Positions 26,810-35,034 of a DNA stretch of 39,328 nucleotides are shown here, piece after piece (the stretch's first letter is position 1; the number at the start of each line of letters is the position of its first letter). The notes under the pieces were generated by a model that was not told the origin of the DNA, did not search any database, and worked only from the letters and a program-made list of their open reading frames with translations. Made by a program: the position numbers and the translations under genes. The stretch comes from Tissierellia bacterium (GTDB lineage: Bacteria > Bacillota > Clostridia > Tissierellales > Tissierellaceae): the NCBI GenBank assembly GCA_012520755.1, contig JAAYNS010000096.1, positions 1-39,328 of the forward strand, in the 5' to 3' direction.

Positions 26810-28205
26810 AGAAAATAGAAGGATAATAATTGTATTAGCAGGTTTATGTTTATGTTTTATTGGATTAATTGGTTTTATGAGTTATTTTCAAGTTTTTGAA
26901 GCCGAAACCATAAAAACTAATTCTTATAATAAAAGATTGTGGATTAATGAGGAGAAAATATTGCGTGGATCAATAATGGACAGAAATGGGACAGTACTAG
27001 CCTATAGCCAAGAAAATGATGGGAAAATCCAAAGATATTATAAATATGCTAATCTTTATAGCCATATTATTGGATATAGCCATAGAGCATATGGTAAATC
27101 TGGATTAGAGCTATCATATAATAATTATTTACTTGATTTAAGCGAGAGCTCTACCATTGAAGAATTAAAAAATATAGTGGCCCCATCAACTATCGGGAAT
27201 GATTTGGTATTAACAATAGATCATGGAAGTCAGGAAAAGGCCAGGACACTTTTACAAGGGAAAAAGGGAGCTTTAATTGCTTTGAATCCAAAAAGTGGTG
27301 AAATATATGCTATGGTTAGCTTACCTGATTTCAATGTTAATAGTATAGATGAAGAATGGGCTGTAATTTCTGAAGACACTAATAGTCCATTATTAAATAG
27401 GGCTACTCAGGGCTTATATCCCCCAGGTTCCGTATTTAAGGTTATTACTGCATCTGCAATTATTAATTCACCTAATGTTGCTACAAATTATACTTGTGAA
27501 GGAAGTACGAATATTGATGGTTATAATTTTAAGGACTATAGTAATACTGCACATGGTGAATTAGACTTAAGTGGAGCATTAACGGTGTCATGTAATACTT
27601 ATTTTACTGAAAAATCCTTAGAAATTGGGCATGATAGATTTAGGAATATGGCCCAAGCTTTTATGTTTAATAACAATATACCTTTTGATTTACCTGTAAA
27701 CACTTCTGTTTTTCCAAAAGGAAATCTTGGGGATACAGATTTAGCAGCATCTGGTATAGGACAGGGGAAAGTGCTTACAACTCCGTTGAATATGGCATTG
27801 ACAGCTGCAGCCATAGCGAATAATGGAGAAGTCGTAAAACCAATTTTAGTAAGTGATGTCGTTTCTACTAATGGCAAGCTAGTTAAATCAAATAAAAGAG
27901 AAGTTTTATCTGTAGCTATTGATAGTTTAGATGCTAATAGTATTAAGGAAATGATGGTTGCTGTTGTTAAATCAGGTACTGGTAGAAATGCTAGTATAAA
28001 GAATGTTAAAGTTGCAGGGAAAACCGGCACAGCTGAAAATGCTTCTGGAAAATCCCATGCATGGTTTATAGGATTTGCTCCTGCAGATGATCCTAAGATT
28101 GCAGTTGCGGTATTATTAGAAGAGGAAGGCTCTACTGGTGGAGCCAGTGCTGCCCCTATAGCAAGAGATTTTATCATTTATGGTTTAAATAATATCAAAT
28201 TCTAG
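26802..28205 (+). CDS. Class B penicillin-binding protein (transpeptidase)
   Basis: Peptidoglycan D,D-transpeptidase partner of the SEDS protein. GTG start nine bases after aaggagg. N-terminal membrane helix (~7-27), short pedestal RGSIMDRNGTVLAYS, then transpeptidase domain with all three active-site motifs: SxxK in PPGSVFKVI (Ser ~209), SxN in VSCNTYF (~262) and KTGTAEN (~406). 467 aa, shorter than elongation PBP2 or division PBP3, resembling actinobacterial PbpA and the small class B enzymes paired with RodA-type proteins. Confidence 0.93.
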   Translation: MNEENRRIIIVLAGLCLCFIGLIGFMSYFQVFEAETIKTNSYNKRLWINEEKILRGSIMDRNGTVLAYSQENDGKIQRYYKYANLYSHIIGYSHRAYGKSGLELSYNNYLLDLSESSTIEELKNIVAPSTIGNDLVLTIDHGSQEKARTLLQGKKGALIALNPKSGEIYAMVSLPDFNVNSIDEEWAVISEDTNSPLLNRATQGLYPPGSVFKVITASAIINSPNVATNYTCEGSTNIDGYNFKDYSNTAHGELDLSGALTVSCNTYFTEKSLEIGHDRFRNMAQAFMFNNNIPFDLPVNTSVFPKGNLGDTDLAASGIGQGKVLTTPLNMALTAAAIANNGEVVKPILVSDVVSTNGKLVKSNKREVLSVAIDSLDANSIKEMMVAVVKSGTGRNASIKNVKVAGKTGTAENASGKSHAWFIGFAPADDPKIAVAVLLEEEGSTGGASAAPIARDFIIYGLNNIKF

Positions 28206-28214
28206 GAGGAAAAT

Positions 28215-30014
28215 ATGTCAAAGTATGAAGTGCTTGAGAGAAATGAAATTCCTAATGAATTAAAATGGGATTTGGAATCTATGTATAAGAATATTGAAGA
28301 ATGGAATAGAGATTATGAAAAATGCCTTGAGTTAGCAAAAAGAATTGTATCCCATAAAGGTAAATTAACAAAGACCAGTGACAACTTGTACAATGCATTA
28401 AAAGATAAAGATGAACTCTATAGGCTAGTAGAGCATCTATATTCATATTCTCATCTTAGATTAGATGAAGATACTAGGATTGGTAGTTCTCAAGAATTAT
28501 CTAATAAAGGTATGAGCTTAATTATAGATGTAAATGATAAGACTTCATTTTTCATACCAGAAATATTGACTATTGAAGAGGCTACCATTAAAGAATTTTT
28601 AGCAGAGAATGAAAACTTAAAGCTCTATGAACATTATTTGCAAAACATATTAAGAGAAAGAGATCATGTTTTATCATCTAGAGAAGAATCAATATTAGCT
28701 CAATTTGGTGAAGTGGCTAATGCACCCCAAAAAATATATTCTATGTTAAATGATGCAGATCTTAAATTTCCAACAATTAAAGATGAAAATAGCAATGATA
28801 TAGAGATAACGTCTGGAAGTTTTATTCCATTAATGGAGTCCAAGAATCGGGAAGTTAGAGAGAGTGCATTTAAAGGATTGTATTCCACATATAATAGCTT
28901 TAAAAATACATTTGCAGCTGCTTTGGATGGCGATTTAAAAAGCAATGTTTTTAATGCGAAAATAAGAAATTATAAAAACACTAGAGAAGCTTCCTTAAGC
29001 TCCAATAATATTCCTTTGAGTGTATATGATAATCTAATTAAGACTATCCATGATAATTTAGGCACTATGTATAAATACATGGATGTTAGAAAAAGAGTAT
29101 TAAAGCTTGATGAGCTTCATATGTATGATTTATATGTACCTATAGTTGACGATGTGAATTTTTCAATTCCCTATGGCGATGCTGTTGAAACTGTTAAGAA
29201 AGCATTAATGCACTTAGAGGACGAATACCTAACAGTTATGAATGAAGGATTTAATTCTGGTTGGATTGATGTAATAGAGAATAGAGGAAAAAGATCAGGT
29301 GCATATTCAAGTGGTTCATATGATTCTAAACCATATATTTTATTAAATTACCACAATACTTTAGATAATGTTTTTACAATTGCTCATGAAATGGGCCATT
29401 CTATGCATAGCTATTTCACAAGGAAAAACCAAGAATATATATATGGTGATTATAGTATATTTGTTGCTGAAGTAGCTTCTACTACTAACGAACTATTACT
29501 TCTCAATTATATGATTAACAATGCAAATAACAAAAAAGAAAAATTATATTTGCTCAACCATTATATAGAATCTTTTAGAACAACGGTTTTTAGACAAACC
29601 ATGTTTGCAGAGTTTGAACAAATTATTCACGAACATTTGGAAAATGGAGGCTCATTAACTGCTGACTACTTATGTGAAGAATATCTTAAATTAAATAAGC
29701 TATATTATGGGCCAAATGTAGTAATTGATAATGAAATTTCTATTGAATGGGCTAGGATACCTCATTTTTACTACAATTATTATGTTTATCAATATGCAAC
29801 AGGATTTTCTGCAGCAGTTGCATTATCAGAAAAGATTCTTAAAGAAGGAGAGGCAGCAGTAGATTCATATTTAACTTTTTTAAAAAGTGGCAGTTCAGAT
29901 TATCCAATAAATGTCTTAAGGAAGGCTGGTGTTGATATGACAACAGAAGAACCAGTTAACAATGCAATGAATACATTTAGCAGATTGGTTGAAGAATTTA
30001 ATGAATTAATATAG
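28215..30014 (+). CDS. pepF: Oligoendopeptidase F (M3B metallopeptidase)
   Basis: Cytoplasmic zinc peptidase that cleaves short peptides, linking to the oligopeptide importer in function though not in position. HEMGH zinc site (TIAHEMGHSMHSYF, ~391) with the third ligand in FVAEVASTTNE; N-terminal NELKWDLESMYKN and C-terminal FYYNYYVYQYATGFSAAV are typical of PepF. 599 aa, normal. ATG nine bases after the PBP stop, behind taggagg; probably reads from the same transcript. Ends at a strong bidirectional terminator. Confidence 0.95.
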   Translation: MSKYEVLERNEIPNELKWDLESMYKNIEEWNRDYEKCLELAKRIVSHKGKLTKTSDNLYNALKDKDELYRLVEHLYSYSHLRLDEDTRIGSSQELSNKGMSLIIDVNDKTSFFIPEILTIEEATIKEFLAENENLKLYEHYLQNILRERDHVLSSREESILAQFGEVANAPQKIYSMLNDADLKFPTIKDENSNDIEITSGSFIPLMESKNREVRESAFKGLYSTYNSFKNTFAAALDGDLKSNVFNAKIRNYKNTREASLSSNNIPLSVYDNLIKTIHDNLGTMYKYMDVRKRVLKLDELHMYDLYVPIVDDVNFSIPYGDAVETVKKALMHLEDEYLTVMNEGFNSGWIDVIENRGKRSGAYSSGSYDSKPYILLNYHNTLDNVFTIAHEMGHSMHSYFTRKNQEYIYGDYSIFVAEVASTTNELLLLNYMINNANNKKEKLYLLNHYIESFRTTVFRQTMFAEFEQIIHEHLENGGSLTADYLCEEYLKLNKLYYGPNVVIDNEISIEWARIPHFYYNYYVYQYATGFSAAVALSEKILKEGEAAVDSYLTFLKSGSSDYPINVLRKAGVDMTTEEPVNNAMNTFSRLVEEFNELI

Positions 30015-30019
30015 ATTTA

Positions 30020-30050
30020 AAAAGGAAGTGGTCATTACCACTTCCTTTTA
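30020..30050. terminator. Bidirectional terminator between pepF and nadK
   Basis: Perfect 13-bp stem AAAAGGAAGTGGT / ACCACTTCCTTTT with loop CATT. T tract on both strands; the right arm overlaps the nadK stop. Confidence 0.92.
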
Positions 30051-30857
30051 CAAAAATTTATTCTTTAGATTTTCCCAGTAATAATCCTTACTGAATTTCA
30101 ATTGATAGATTTTTTTATTAGACATATTAAATGAAATATCAATTATATCGTCATACCAATACTCCATACCATCATTAACAATAAGGATTGAATTTTTATA
30201 ACGGTATTCTGGTTTAATAGATATATTAAGATCACCAGGTACTATGATGCTAGTAGGTAAAGACCTAAATGCTTTTGAACTTATTGGGGCCACTGGCGTT
30301 ACTTGTAAACAATTTATAGAGGGGTAGACAATGCTACCGCCACTTGAAAAATTATAAGCAGTACTACCTGCTGGAGTAGATACAATAATTCCATCGCCAC
30401 TGAATTTTTGGAGATGATTATCATCAATATACATAGTTAGGTGTACAACCTTGGATTTGCTTCCTTTAACAACAATTTCATTTATTGATGTTAAATTAAA
30501 ATTTTTCTTTTTTGTACGAACAAGAGTATTTAGTAATAGGATTTCTTCTACTGTATATTCCTTGCTTACATATTTCTTAACAAAATCTGAAATACTCGTT
30601 GGTGAGATTTCCTGAAAAAAACCCAAATGGCCAGTATTTATACCTATAAAAGGTATAGGTGGAAATTTATTTCTGTGGATAGCACGTAAAAATGAACCAT
30701 CACCACCGATGCATACATTTAGCTCTGCATTCTTATCGTAGTTTTCCGTTCCCATTAACCCATATTTGTCTAACTCTTCTATAAGCTTATACTTGGTTTT
30801 TTTAGATTCAATATTCCTATTTGAAATTATATTAATTGTTCTTTTGTTATTGTTCAA
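30048..30857 (-). CDS. nadK: NAD kinase
   Basis: Phosphorylates NAD to NADP. GGDGSFL (residues 51-57), NTGHLGFF and the NAD-binding GDGIIVSTPAGSTAYNFSSGG are diagnostic. 269 aa fits the bacterial family. Start is a TTG at 30857 on the minus strand behind gggggt; no ATG is in range. Divergent from the pseudouridine synthase gene and convergent with pepF. Confidence 0.95.
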   Translation of the reverse strand: MNNNKRTINIISNRNIESKKTKYKLIEELDKYGLMGTENYDKNAELNVCIGGDGSFLRAIHRNKFPPIPFIGINTGHLGFFQEISPTSISDFVKKYVSKEYTVEEILLLNTLVRTKKKNFNLTSINEIVVKGSKSKVVHLTMYIDDNHLQKFSGDGIIVSTPAGSTAYNFSSGGSIVYPSINCLQVTPVAPISSKAFRSLPTSIIVPGDLNISIKPEYRYKNSILIVNDGMEYWYDDIIDISFNMSNKKIYQLKFSKDYYWENLKNKFL

Positions 30858-30949
30858 TATTTTACCCCCGATAAGACAATTCTCGCTGTATATTTTTTAA
30901 TAATTTTGTATTATATTATATATTATAACAAATTAGTTAGGAGGTAAAT

Positions 30950-31849
30950 ATGAATTTTCTCAAAGATAGTAAAAATCTAATAAACTTTACCTGTAATAAT
31001 GATGATCTAGATCTACAAGAATTTCTTAAATACATTGACCTATCTGCAAGGATGTTTAGAAAATTATATAAGGAAAAGAAAATACTAGTGAATGGAAAAT
31101 TCCAAAGGAAGGGTATTAGCCTAAATAAAGGTGATATAGTTAGTTTAGTAATGGAGGATGAAACTGAAGACATTAAAGCTGAAAAGATGGATTTGGATAT
31201 TATATATGAAGATGATGATTTGCTAATTATTAATAAAGAGCCTAATATAGTCGTACACCCAACTAAATCTCATCAGACTAATACTCTGTCTAATGGCATA
31301 GCATATTATTTCAAAGAAAACAAAATAAATAGGAAAATTAGATTTGTAAATAGATTAGATATGGACACAAGTGGAATTGTAATTATTGCTAAGAACTCTT
31401 TTGCTCATCAACAGATGGCACTACAATTTGAAAATAACACAGTGGAGAAAAAGTATTTAGCAATAGTAGAAGGAATAATAAAGGAGGACACTGGGACAAT
31501 TGACTTACCTATAGGGCGTAAAGAAGATAAAAGCATAAAAAAAATAGTTACTGATAATGGACAAAATGCCTTAACAAAGTTTAGAGTTATTTCTAGATTA
31601 AAAGATGCTACTCTTGTGGAGGTAAGAATTTATACCGGTAGATCTCATCAGATTAGAGTTCATATGGATTATATTGGACATCCAATAATTGGGGATAGTT
31701 TATATAATAAAAAAAGCAATCTAATTAGTCGTCAAGCATTACATTCATACTATTTAAAAGCCAAACATCCTAGGACTAAGAAAGCAATAATCTTTGAAGC
31801 CCCTATTCCATTTGATATGGTTGAATTAATAAACCTAATGAAAGTTTAA
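30950..31849 (+). CDS. RluA-family 23S rRNA pseudouridine synthase (RluD-like)
   Basis: Converts uridine to pseudouridine in RNA. N-terminal S4 RNA-binding domain (LQEFLKYIDLSARMFRKLYKEKKILVNG), then catalytic domain with NRLDMDTSGIVI holding the catalytic aspartate (~138), KKYLAIVEG and YTGRSHQIRVHMDYIGHPIIGD. 299 aa. ATG behind aggagg. The exact target (RluD-type or other) is not clear. Overlaps the 3' end of a convergent gene by four bases. Confidence 0.93.
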   Translation: MNFLKDSKNLINFTCNNDDLDLQEFLKYIDLSARMFRKLYKEKKILVNGKFQRKGISLNKGDIVSLVMEDETEDIKAEKMDLDIIYEDDDLLIINKEPNIVVHPTKSHQTNTLSNGIAYYFKENKINRKIRFVNRLDMDTSGIVIIAKNSFAHQQMALQFENNTVEKKYLAIVEGIIKEDTGTIDLPIGRKEDKSIKKIVTDNGQNALTKFRVISRLKDATLVEVRIYTGRSHQIRVHMDYIGHPIIGDSLYNKKSNLISRQALHSYYLKAKHPRTKKAIIFEAPIPFDMVELINLMKV

Positions 31850-31865
31850 TCTTTATTAGGTTTAT
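31829..31865. terminator. Hairpin at the convergent junction of the pseudouridine synthase and 201-aa genes
   Basis: ATAAACCTAAT-g-AAAG / CTTT-ATTAGGTTTAT with loop TTTAAT, one bulged G; it spans both stop codons. There is no uninterrupted T tract on either side, so termination may be partial. Confidence 0.6.
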
Positions 31866-32451
31866 CATCATTATTATCGTCTTCATTCAATACTTTTAAC
31901 ATATCAAATACTTTTAACATATCATTTATTTTTTCTTTATCTTTAACAATACTGCTATCCATAAAAGTTTCCATAAGGATAGAAATCTTTTCTGAATCAG
32001 ACATAGATTTTTTACTAAGATTCGTGTAAGCATTTAGAAGTTTTTTATACTTATCCATATTAAATATTAAATCCAAGATCATTCCAAATTGATCTATGTC
32101 TGAGTTATTCATCTCATCTTGAATGGTATAAATAATTTTTTGAATTCTTACCTTAGGCTCTAAATCTAGAGGAGCAATAGCTGTTTCTTCATGTGAGTTA
32201 ATAAACTCAACTAATTCAATTATTCTAATAATCTTTTCTGTAATAGTGATAGATTTATTAACGGTTGATGAGTATTCTAAAGGCAACAGTGGTACTAGTT
32301 TTTTTCCGATTCTTATCTTTTCTTTTGTGTAATTTTTTTCTATTTCAATGCTTGAAAGATAATTTTTTATAGTATGTAAATTGTTTTGTGATGAAAAAAT
32401 AGTATTATTGTTTAATAAATAAAATAAAAGAAGCAAAATATGCATATCCAT
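31846..32451 (-). CDS. Hypothetical helical protein, 201 aa
   Basis: Hydrophobic N-terminus (MDMHILLLLFYLLNN) that could be a signal anchor, followed by a charged, mostly helical protein ending in an acidic tail NEDDNNDDKPNKD. No family recognised. ATG 32451 is seven bases after gggag. The C-terminus contains MLKVFDMLKVLN, produced by a perfect 18-bp tandem duplication (31889-31906 and 31907-31924). The clear ribosome site supports a real gene. Confidence 0.7.
   Translation of the reverse strand: MDMHILLLLFYLLNNNTIFSSQNNLHTIKNYLSSIEIEKNYTKEKIRIGKKLVPLLPLEYSSTVNKSITITEKIIRIIELVEFINSHEETAIAPLDLEPKVRIQKIIYTIQDEMNNSDIDQFGMILDLIFNMDKYKKLLNAYTNLSKKSMSDSEKISILMETFMDSSIVKDKEKINDMLKVFDMLKVLNEDDNNDDKPNKD
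31889..31924. repeat. Perfect 18-bp tandem duplication in coding sequence
   Basis: Two copies of AATACTTTTAACATATCA in direct tandem, in frame (six codons), giving DMLKVF-DMLKVL in the minus-strand protein. Typical of replication slippage. Confidence 0.95.
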
Positions 32452-32556
32452 AAAAACACTCCCTCTCCCTTATGCTAATCATTATATGCAAGAGTATTTA
32501 TAGGTTTCCTTTTATTTGTAATAAATTAAAACAAGTCTACATAAATTGTTAGTAAG

Positions 32557-32584
32557 TTGTAATTAGTTAATAATTAAATAATAT
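32557..32584 (+). promoter_or_regulatory. Possible promoter of the 97-aa gene
   Basis: TTGTAA (32557-32562), 16 nt, TAATAT (32579-32584), just before the Shine-Dalgarno. Confidence 0.35.
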
Positions 32585-32602
32585 ATTTTGGGAGGTAGTA
32601 TT

Positions 32603-32896
32603 TTGGATAAAGATAGAGAAGAGCTTATTAATAGTATAAGGGATAGATTACCAGATGATGAACAACTAGATATTGTTGAAAAGATGGCTGAAAAAATGAA
32701 AGGGAAAACAGATGAAGAGATATTTGCAGAGATTAAAAAGTTAAATAAAGAAATGGAAAGTCAATTACCATTAGAAAAATACAATGAGGTATTAGGGAAG
32801 TTAGAAAAAGTAAGACCTATGCTTTCAAAGTCTCAAAGTCAAAAATTAGATATGCTATTGGAATCTTTAAAAGAGGATAATAAAAAACAGGAGTAA
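32603..32896 (+). CDS. Small charged helical protein of unknown function
   Basis: 97 aa, no membrane segment, predominantly helical and highly charged (KDREELINSIRDRLPDDEQLDIVEKMAEKMKGKTDEEIFAEI as successive helices; LEKVRPMLSKSQSQKLDMLLESL at the C-terminus). The track starts at TTG 32588 inside the ribosome site gggagg; TTG 32603, eight bases later, is preferred. Own promoter and terminator, so monocistronic. Family not recognised. Confidence 0.7.
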   Translation: MDKDREELINSIRDRLPDDEQLDIVEKMAEKMKGKTDEEIFAEIKKLNKEMESQLPLEKYNEVLGKLEKVRPMLSKSQSQKLDMLLESLKEDNKKQE

Positions 32897-32905
32897 AACA
32901 GGAGT
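32884..32905. repeat. 11-bp tandem repeat at a terminator arm
   Basis: AAAACAGGAGT occurs twice in tandem; either copy can pair with the single ACTCCTGTTTT to form the terminator. Confidence 0.9.
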
Positions 32906-32923
32906 AACAACTCCTGTTTTTTT
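32895..32923 (+). terminator. Terminator after the 97-aa gene
   Basis: AAAACAGGAGT-aaca-ACTCCTGTTTT plus further T residues. The left arm is preceded by a second copy of itself (AAAACAGGAGT at 32884-32894), which covers the end of the coding region. Confidence 0.92.
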
Positions 32924-32977
32924 GGATTACTTATGAATTTATTCCATATGAAGGAATTAGACTTGGGTCCTAGTAGC

Positions 32978-32986
32978 TGTTATAAT
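32978..32986 (+). promoter_or_regulatory. Extended -10 promoter of the ftsH-like gene
   Basis: TGTTATAAT (TGnTATAAT), with a weak TTAGAC 18 nt upstream of the hexamer. Identical to the extended -10 before the aldolase gene. Confidence 0.6.
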
Positions 32987-33008
32987 TAAGTGAAGATATA
33001 CTTAGATT

Positions 33009-33016
33009 GGGGGAGG
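33009..33016 (+). promoter_or_regulatory. Shine-Dalgarno that defines an ATA start
   Basis: GGGGGAGG, the only strong ribosome site near the N-terminus of the FtsH-like ORF. Seven bases downstream lies ATA (33024), in frame and followed by AAAAAGAAG. The ORF-track GTG (33060) has no ribosome site. Confidence 0.75.
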
Positions 33017-33023
33017 AATTACT

Positions 33024-34769
33024 ATAAAAAAGAAGAATATTATAATTATACTTCTCATAGTGTCGATAACTCTTGTTTCTAGCATCTTTGTTTATAATAA
33101 AAATTACAATAAGGATAATATAATACCATATACATTGTTTTTAAAACACTTAAATAATGGACTCGTTAAGGAAGTATATTTAAATGATACTCCAAAGATT
33201 AAAATAGTCTTAGATAATAACAATGAATTATTAACAGACAATCCTAGAACTGAAGGATTTAAAGAAGCACTATTAATGCACGGCGTGGATGTAATAGAGA
33301 AAAATCAAATAGAAAATCAAATACTACCATTGTTAATATTAATATCACTTGCATTTACACTTGTTTACTTTAGAAAGAACATATCAAAACAAGCTGAGAA
33401 GGAAATGGCTAGTATGTCTGTTATAGAAAACAGTGATTATAGCACTCAAATAGGTTTTAAGGATGTGGCTGGAAACAAGGAGGCAAAAGCTTCACTTGGG
33501 GAGATAATTGACTACATTAAAAACCCAGAAATTTACAAAGAGTTTGGTGTAAGACTTCCTAGAGGAGTGCTACTTTATGGATCTCCAGGCACTGGAAAAA
33601 CACTACTAGCAAAGGCTGTTGCAGGGGAAGCAAATGTACCCTTTTATCCAGTGAGTGGGTCGGATTTTGTACAAGTTTATGCTGGACTTGGAGCTAGCAG
33701 AATAAGAGACTTGTTTAAAAAAGCCAAGGAAGCGGGAAAATCAGTTATATTTATTGATGAAATAGACTGCATTGGTAAAAAGAGAAGAAATAATGGAATA
33801 TCAGGCAGTGAAGAAGGAGATAGGACACTAAATGCTTTACTTGCCGAGATGTCCGGTTTTAAGGAAAATGAAGGAATTGTAGTAGTAGCTGCCACTAACA
33901 GAATTGATGTACTAGATGAAGCTCTGCTAAGACCAGGTCGATTCGATAGACAGGTAGAAGTTGAACTACCAGATATAAATGCTAGGTATGAAATACTAAA
34001 ACTTCATAGTAAGAATAAGCCATTAAGCAATGAAGTTGATTTAAAAAAGCTAGCAGCAGAAACTATATATTTTAGTGGGGCAAAGCTAGAGAACTTGTTG
34101 AATGAAGCTGCCATGTTTGCAATTAGAGTAAAAGCAAAGAGAATAACTAATGAACATATTAATAAAGCTTATTATAAGGTATTAGTAGGCGATGAAAAGC
34201 TGGATAGAAGCTATATTACTAATAAAGACAAGGAAATAACGGCATATCATGAAGCGGGACATGCTTTAATAGCTAAATTAATAGATAAAACAAACAGGGT
34301 TACTAAGGTAAGTATCATACCTAGTACTAGTGGTGTAGGTGGTTTTAGTTTAAATATACCTGAAGAAAAAATGTATAAGACTAAAAAAGATTTATATTCT
34401 AATATTATGATAGCATTAGGTGGTAGAGCAGCCGAAGAGATAGTATTTGGAAAAGATAATATAACCACAGGAGCATCCTCTGATTTAGAAAAGGCAACTG
34501 ATATAGCTTTATCATTAGTTGGGAATTTGGGGATGGATGATGATTTTGGTTTGATTAATCTAAATGTACTAATGTCTAAAGATATAAGAGAAAATAAAAA
34601 AATTGTAATGAGAACCAAGGAGATTTTAGAAGAATTATACGAAGAAACCATAGAGATTTTAATAAAATCAAGAGCTTTATTAGACAAGATGTCTAATGAA
34701 CTAATAATAAGAGAAACCTTATACGAGAATGATATAAATAGAATATGTAGTAGCTTTGAGGCTGCTTAA
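33024..34769 (+). CDS. ftsH: FtsH-type ATP-dependent zinc metalloprotease
   Basis: Membrane-anchored AAA+ protease. From ATA 33024 it is 581 aa: KKKNIIIILLIVSITLVSSIF forms a proper first membrane helix, a short extracytoplasmic domain follows (~30-105), a second helix (ILPLLILISLAFTLVYF), then AAA with Walker A GSPGTGKT, Walker B VIFIDEID, second region of homology AATNRIDVLDEALLRPGRFDR, and zinc site HEAGH (~408) with GRAAEEIVFG. If it began at the track's GTG 33060, the helix would be cut and no ribosome site would exist. It lacks the acidic C-terminal tail of many FtsH proteins and is slightly short, so it may be a paralogue of the housekeeping FtsH. Followed by the 6S RNA gene. Confidence 0.9.
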   Translation: MKKKNIIIILLIVSITLVSSIFVYNKNYNKDNIIPYTLFLKHLNNGLVKEVYLNDTPKIKIVLDNNNELLTDNPRTEGFKEALLMHGVDVIEKNQIENQILPLLILISLAFTLVYFRKNISKQAEKEMASMSVIENSDYSTQIGFKDVAGNKEAKASLGEIIDYIKNPEIYKEFGVRLPRGVLLYGSPGTGKTLLAKAVAGEANVPFYPVSGSDFVQVYAGLGASRIRDLFKKAKEAGKSVIFIDEIDCIGKKRRNNGISGSEEGDRTLNALLAEMSGFKENEGIVVVAATNRIDVLDEALLRPGRFDRQVEVELPDINARYEILKLHSKNKPLSNEVDLKKLAAETIYFSGAKLENLLNEAAMFAIRVKAKRITNEHINKAYYKVLVGDEKLDRSYITNKDKEITAYHEAGHALIAKLIDKTNRVTKVSIIPSTSGVGGFSLNIPEEKMYKTKKDLYSNIMIALGGRAAEEIVFGKDNITTGASSDLEKATDIALSLVGNLGMDDDFGLINLNVLMSKDIRENKKIVMRTKEILEELYEETIEILIKSRALLDKMSNELIIRETLYENDINRICSSFEAA

Positions 34770-34783
34770 TAGACTTGGAAACA

Positions 34784-34814
34784 AATAAAATCTTGATGAT
34801 TTGGAGATTTTATT
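34784..34814 (+). terminator. Weak hairpin after ftsH, overlapping the 6S promoter
   Basis: AATAAAATCT / AGATTTTATT (34784-34793 and 34805-34814), AT-rich, with no T tract. May contribute to termination of ftsH; overlaps the -35 of the 6S promoter. Confidence 0.35.
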
Positions 34815-34821
34815 ATATAAT
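34793..34821 (+). promoter_or_regulatory. Promoter of the 6S RNA gene
   Basis: TTGATG (34793-34798), 17 nt, TATAAT (34816-34821); start point expected near 34828. Confidence 0.75.
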
Positions 34822-34827
34822 GAACTT

Positions 34828-35034
34828 AGAAGAACATTCTGCGTTGTTCGATATCCCATTTAATTCAACCGACAAAAAGAACGCGGGTATCTGGCGTTTA
34901 GCATTTGATAACAAGCCCTCTTTGAAGGGACGTTAGAAATTGTTAACAAGAATCCCACCTGAATAAGGCGGGCGTGAATTAGTTGGGAGTAACGGCATCG
35001 CGGTATTAACCCCTTAGGAAACTAAGGGGTTTTT
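34828..35034 (+). ncRNA. ssrS: 6S RNA
   Basis: Small RNA that binds sigma-70-type RNA polymerase holoenzyme and mimics an open promoter. No ORF fits this gap. The ends form a 6S-like closing stem: CTGCGTTG (34839-34846) with CATCGCGG (34996-35003), then TTCG opposite CGG, then TCCCA (34854-34858) with TGGGA (34984-34988). The E. coli 6S RNA has the corresponding UGAGAUGUUCG and CGGCAUCUCGG. The interior contains hairpins such as CCCT/AGGG and an open central region. It has a good promoter upstream and a terminator downstream. Mature ends are approximate, and the 3' end may be processed before the terminator. Considered and rejected: tmRNA, SRP RNA, RNase P RNA. Confidence 0.82.

Noticed and set aside
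27599-28177. 192-aa ORF on the minus strand
   Set aside because: Lies entirely antisense to the PBP transpeptidase domain that has all active-site motifs; no ribosome site; composition is that of a shadow frame.
34247-34687. 146-aa minus-strand ORF
   Set aside because: Antisense shadow of the ftsH protease domain.
33060-34769. GTG 33060 as the ftsH start (ORF track)
   Set aside because: No Shine-Dalgarno upstream, and it removes half of the first membrane helix; GGGGGAGG plus ATA at 33024 fits better.
34828-35034. raiA-type RNA or tmRNA instead of 6S RNA
   Set aside because: No tag-peptide reading frame or tRNA-like end; the closing stem with GTTCG opposite CGGCATC fits 6S RNA better. I could not run a covariance model.
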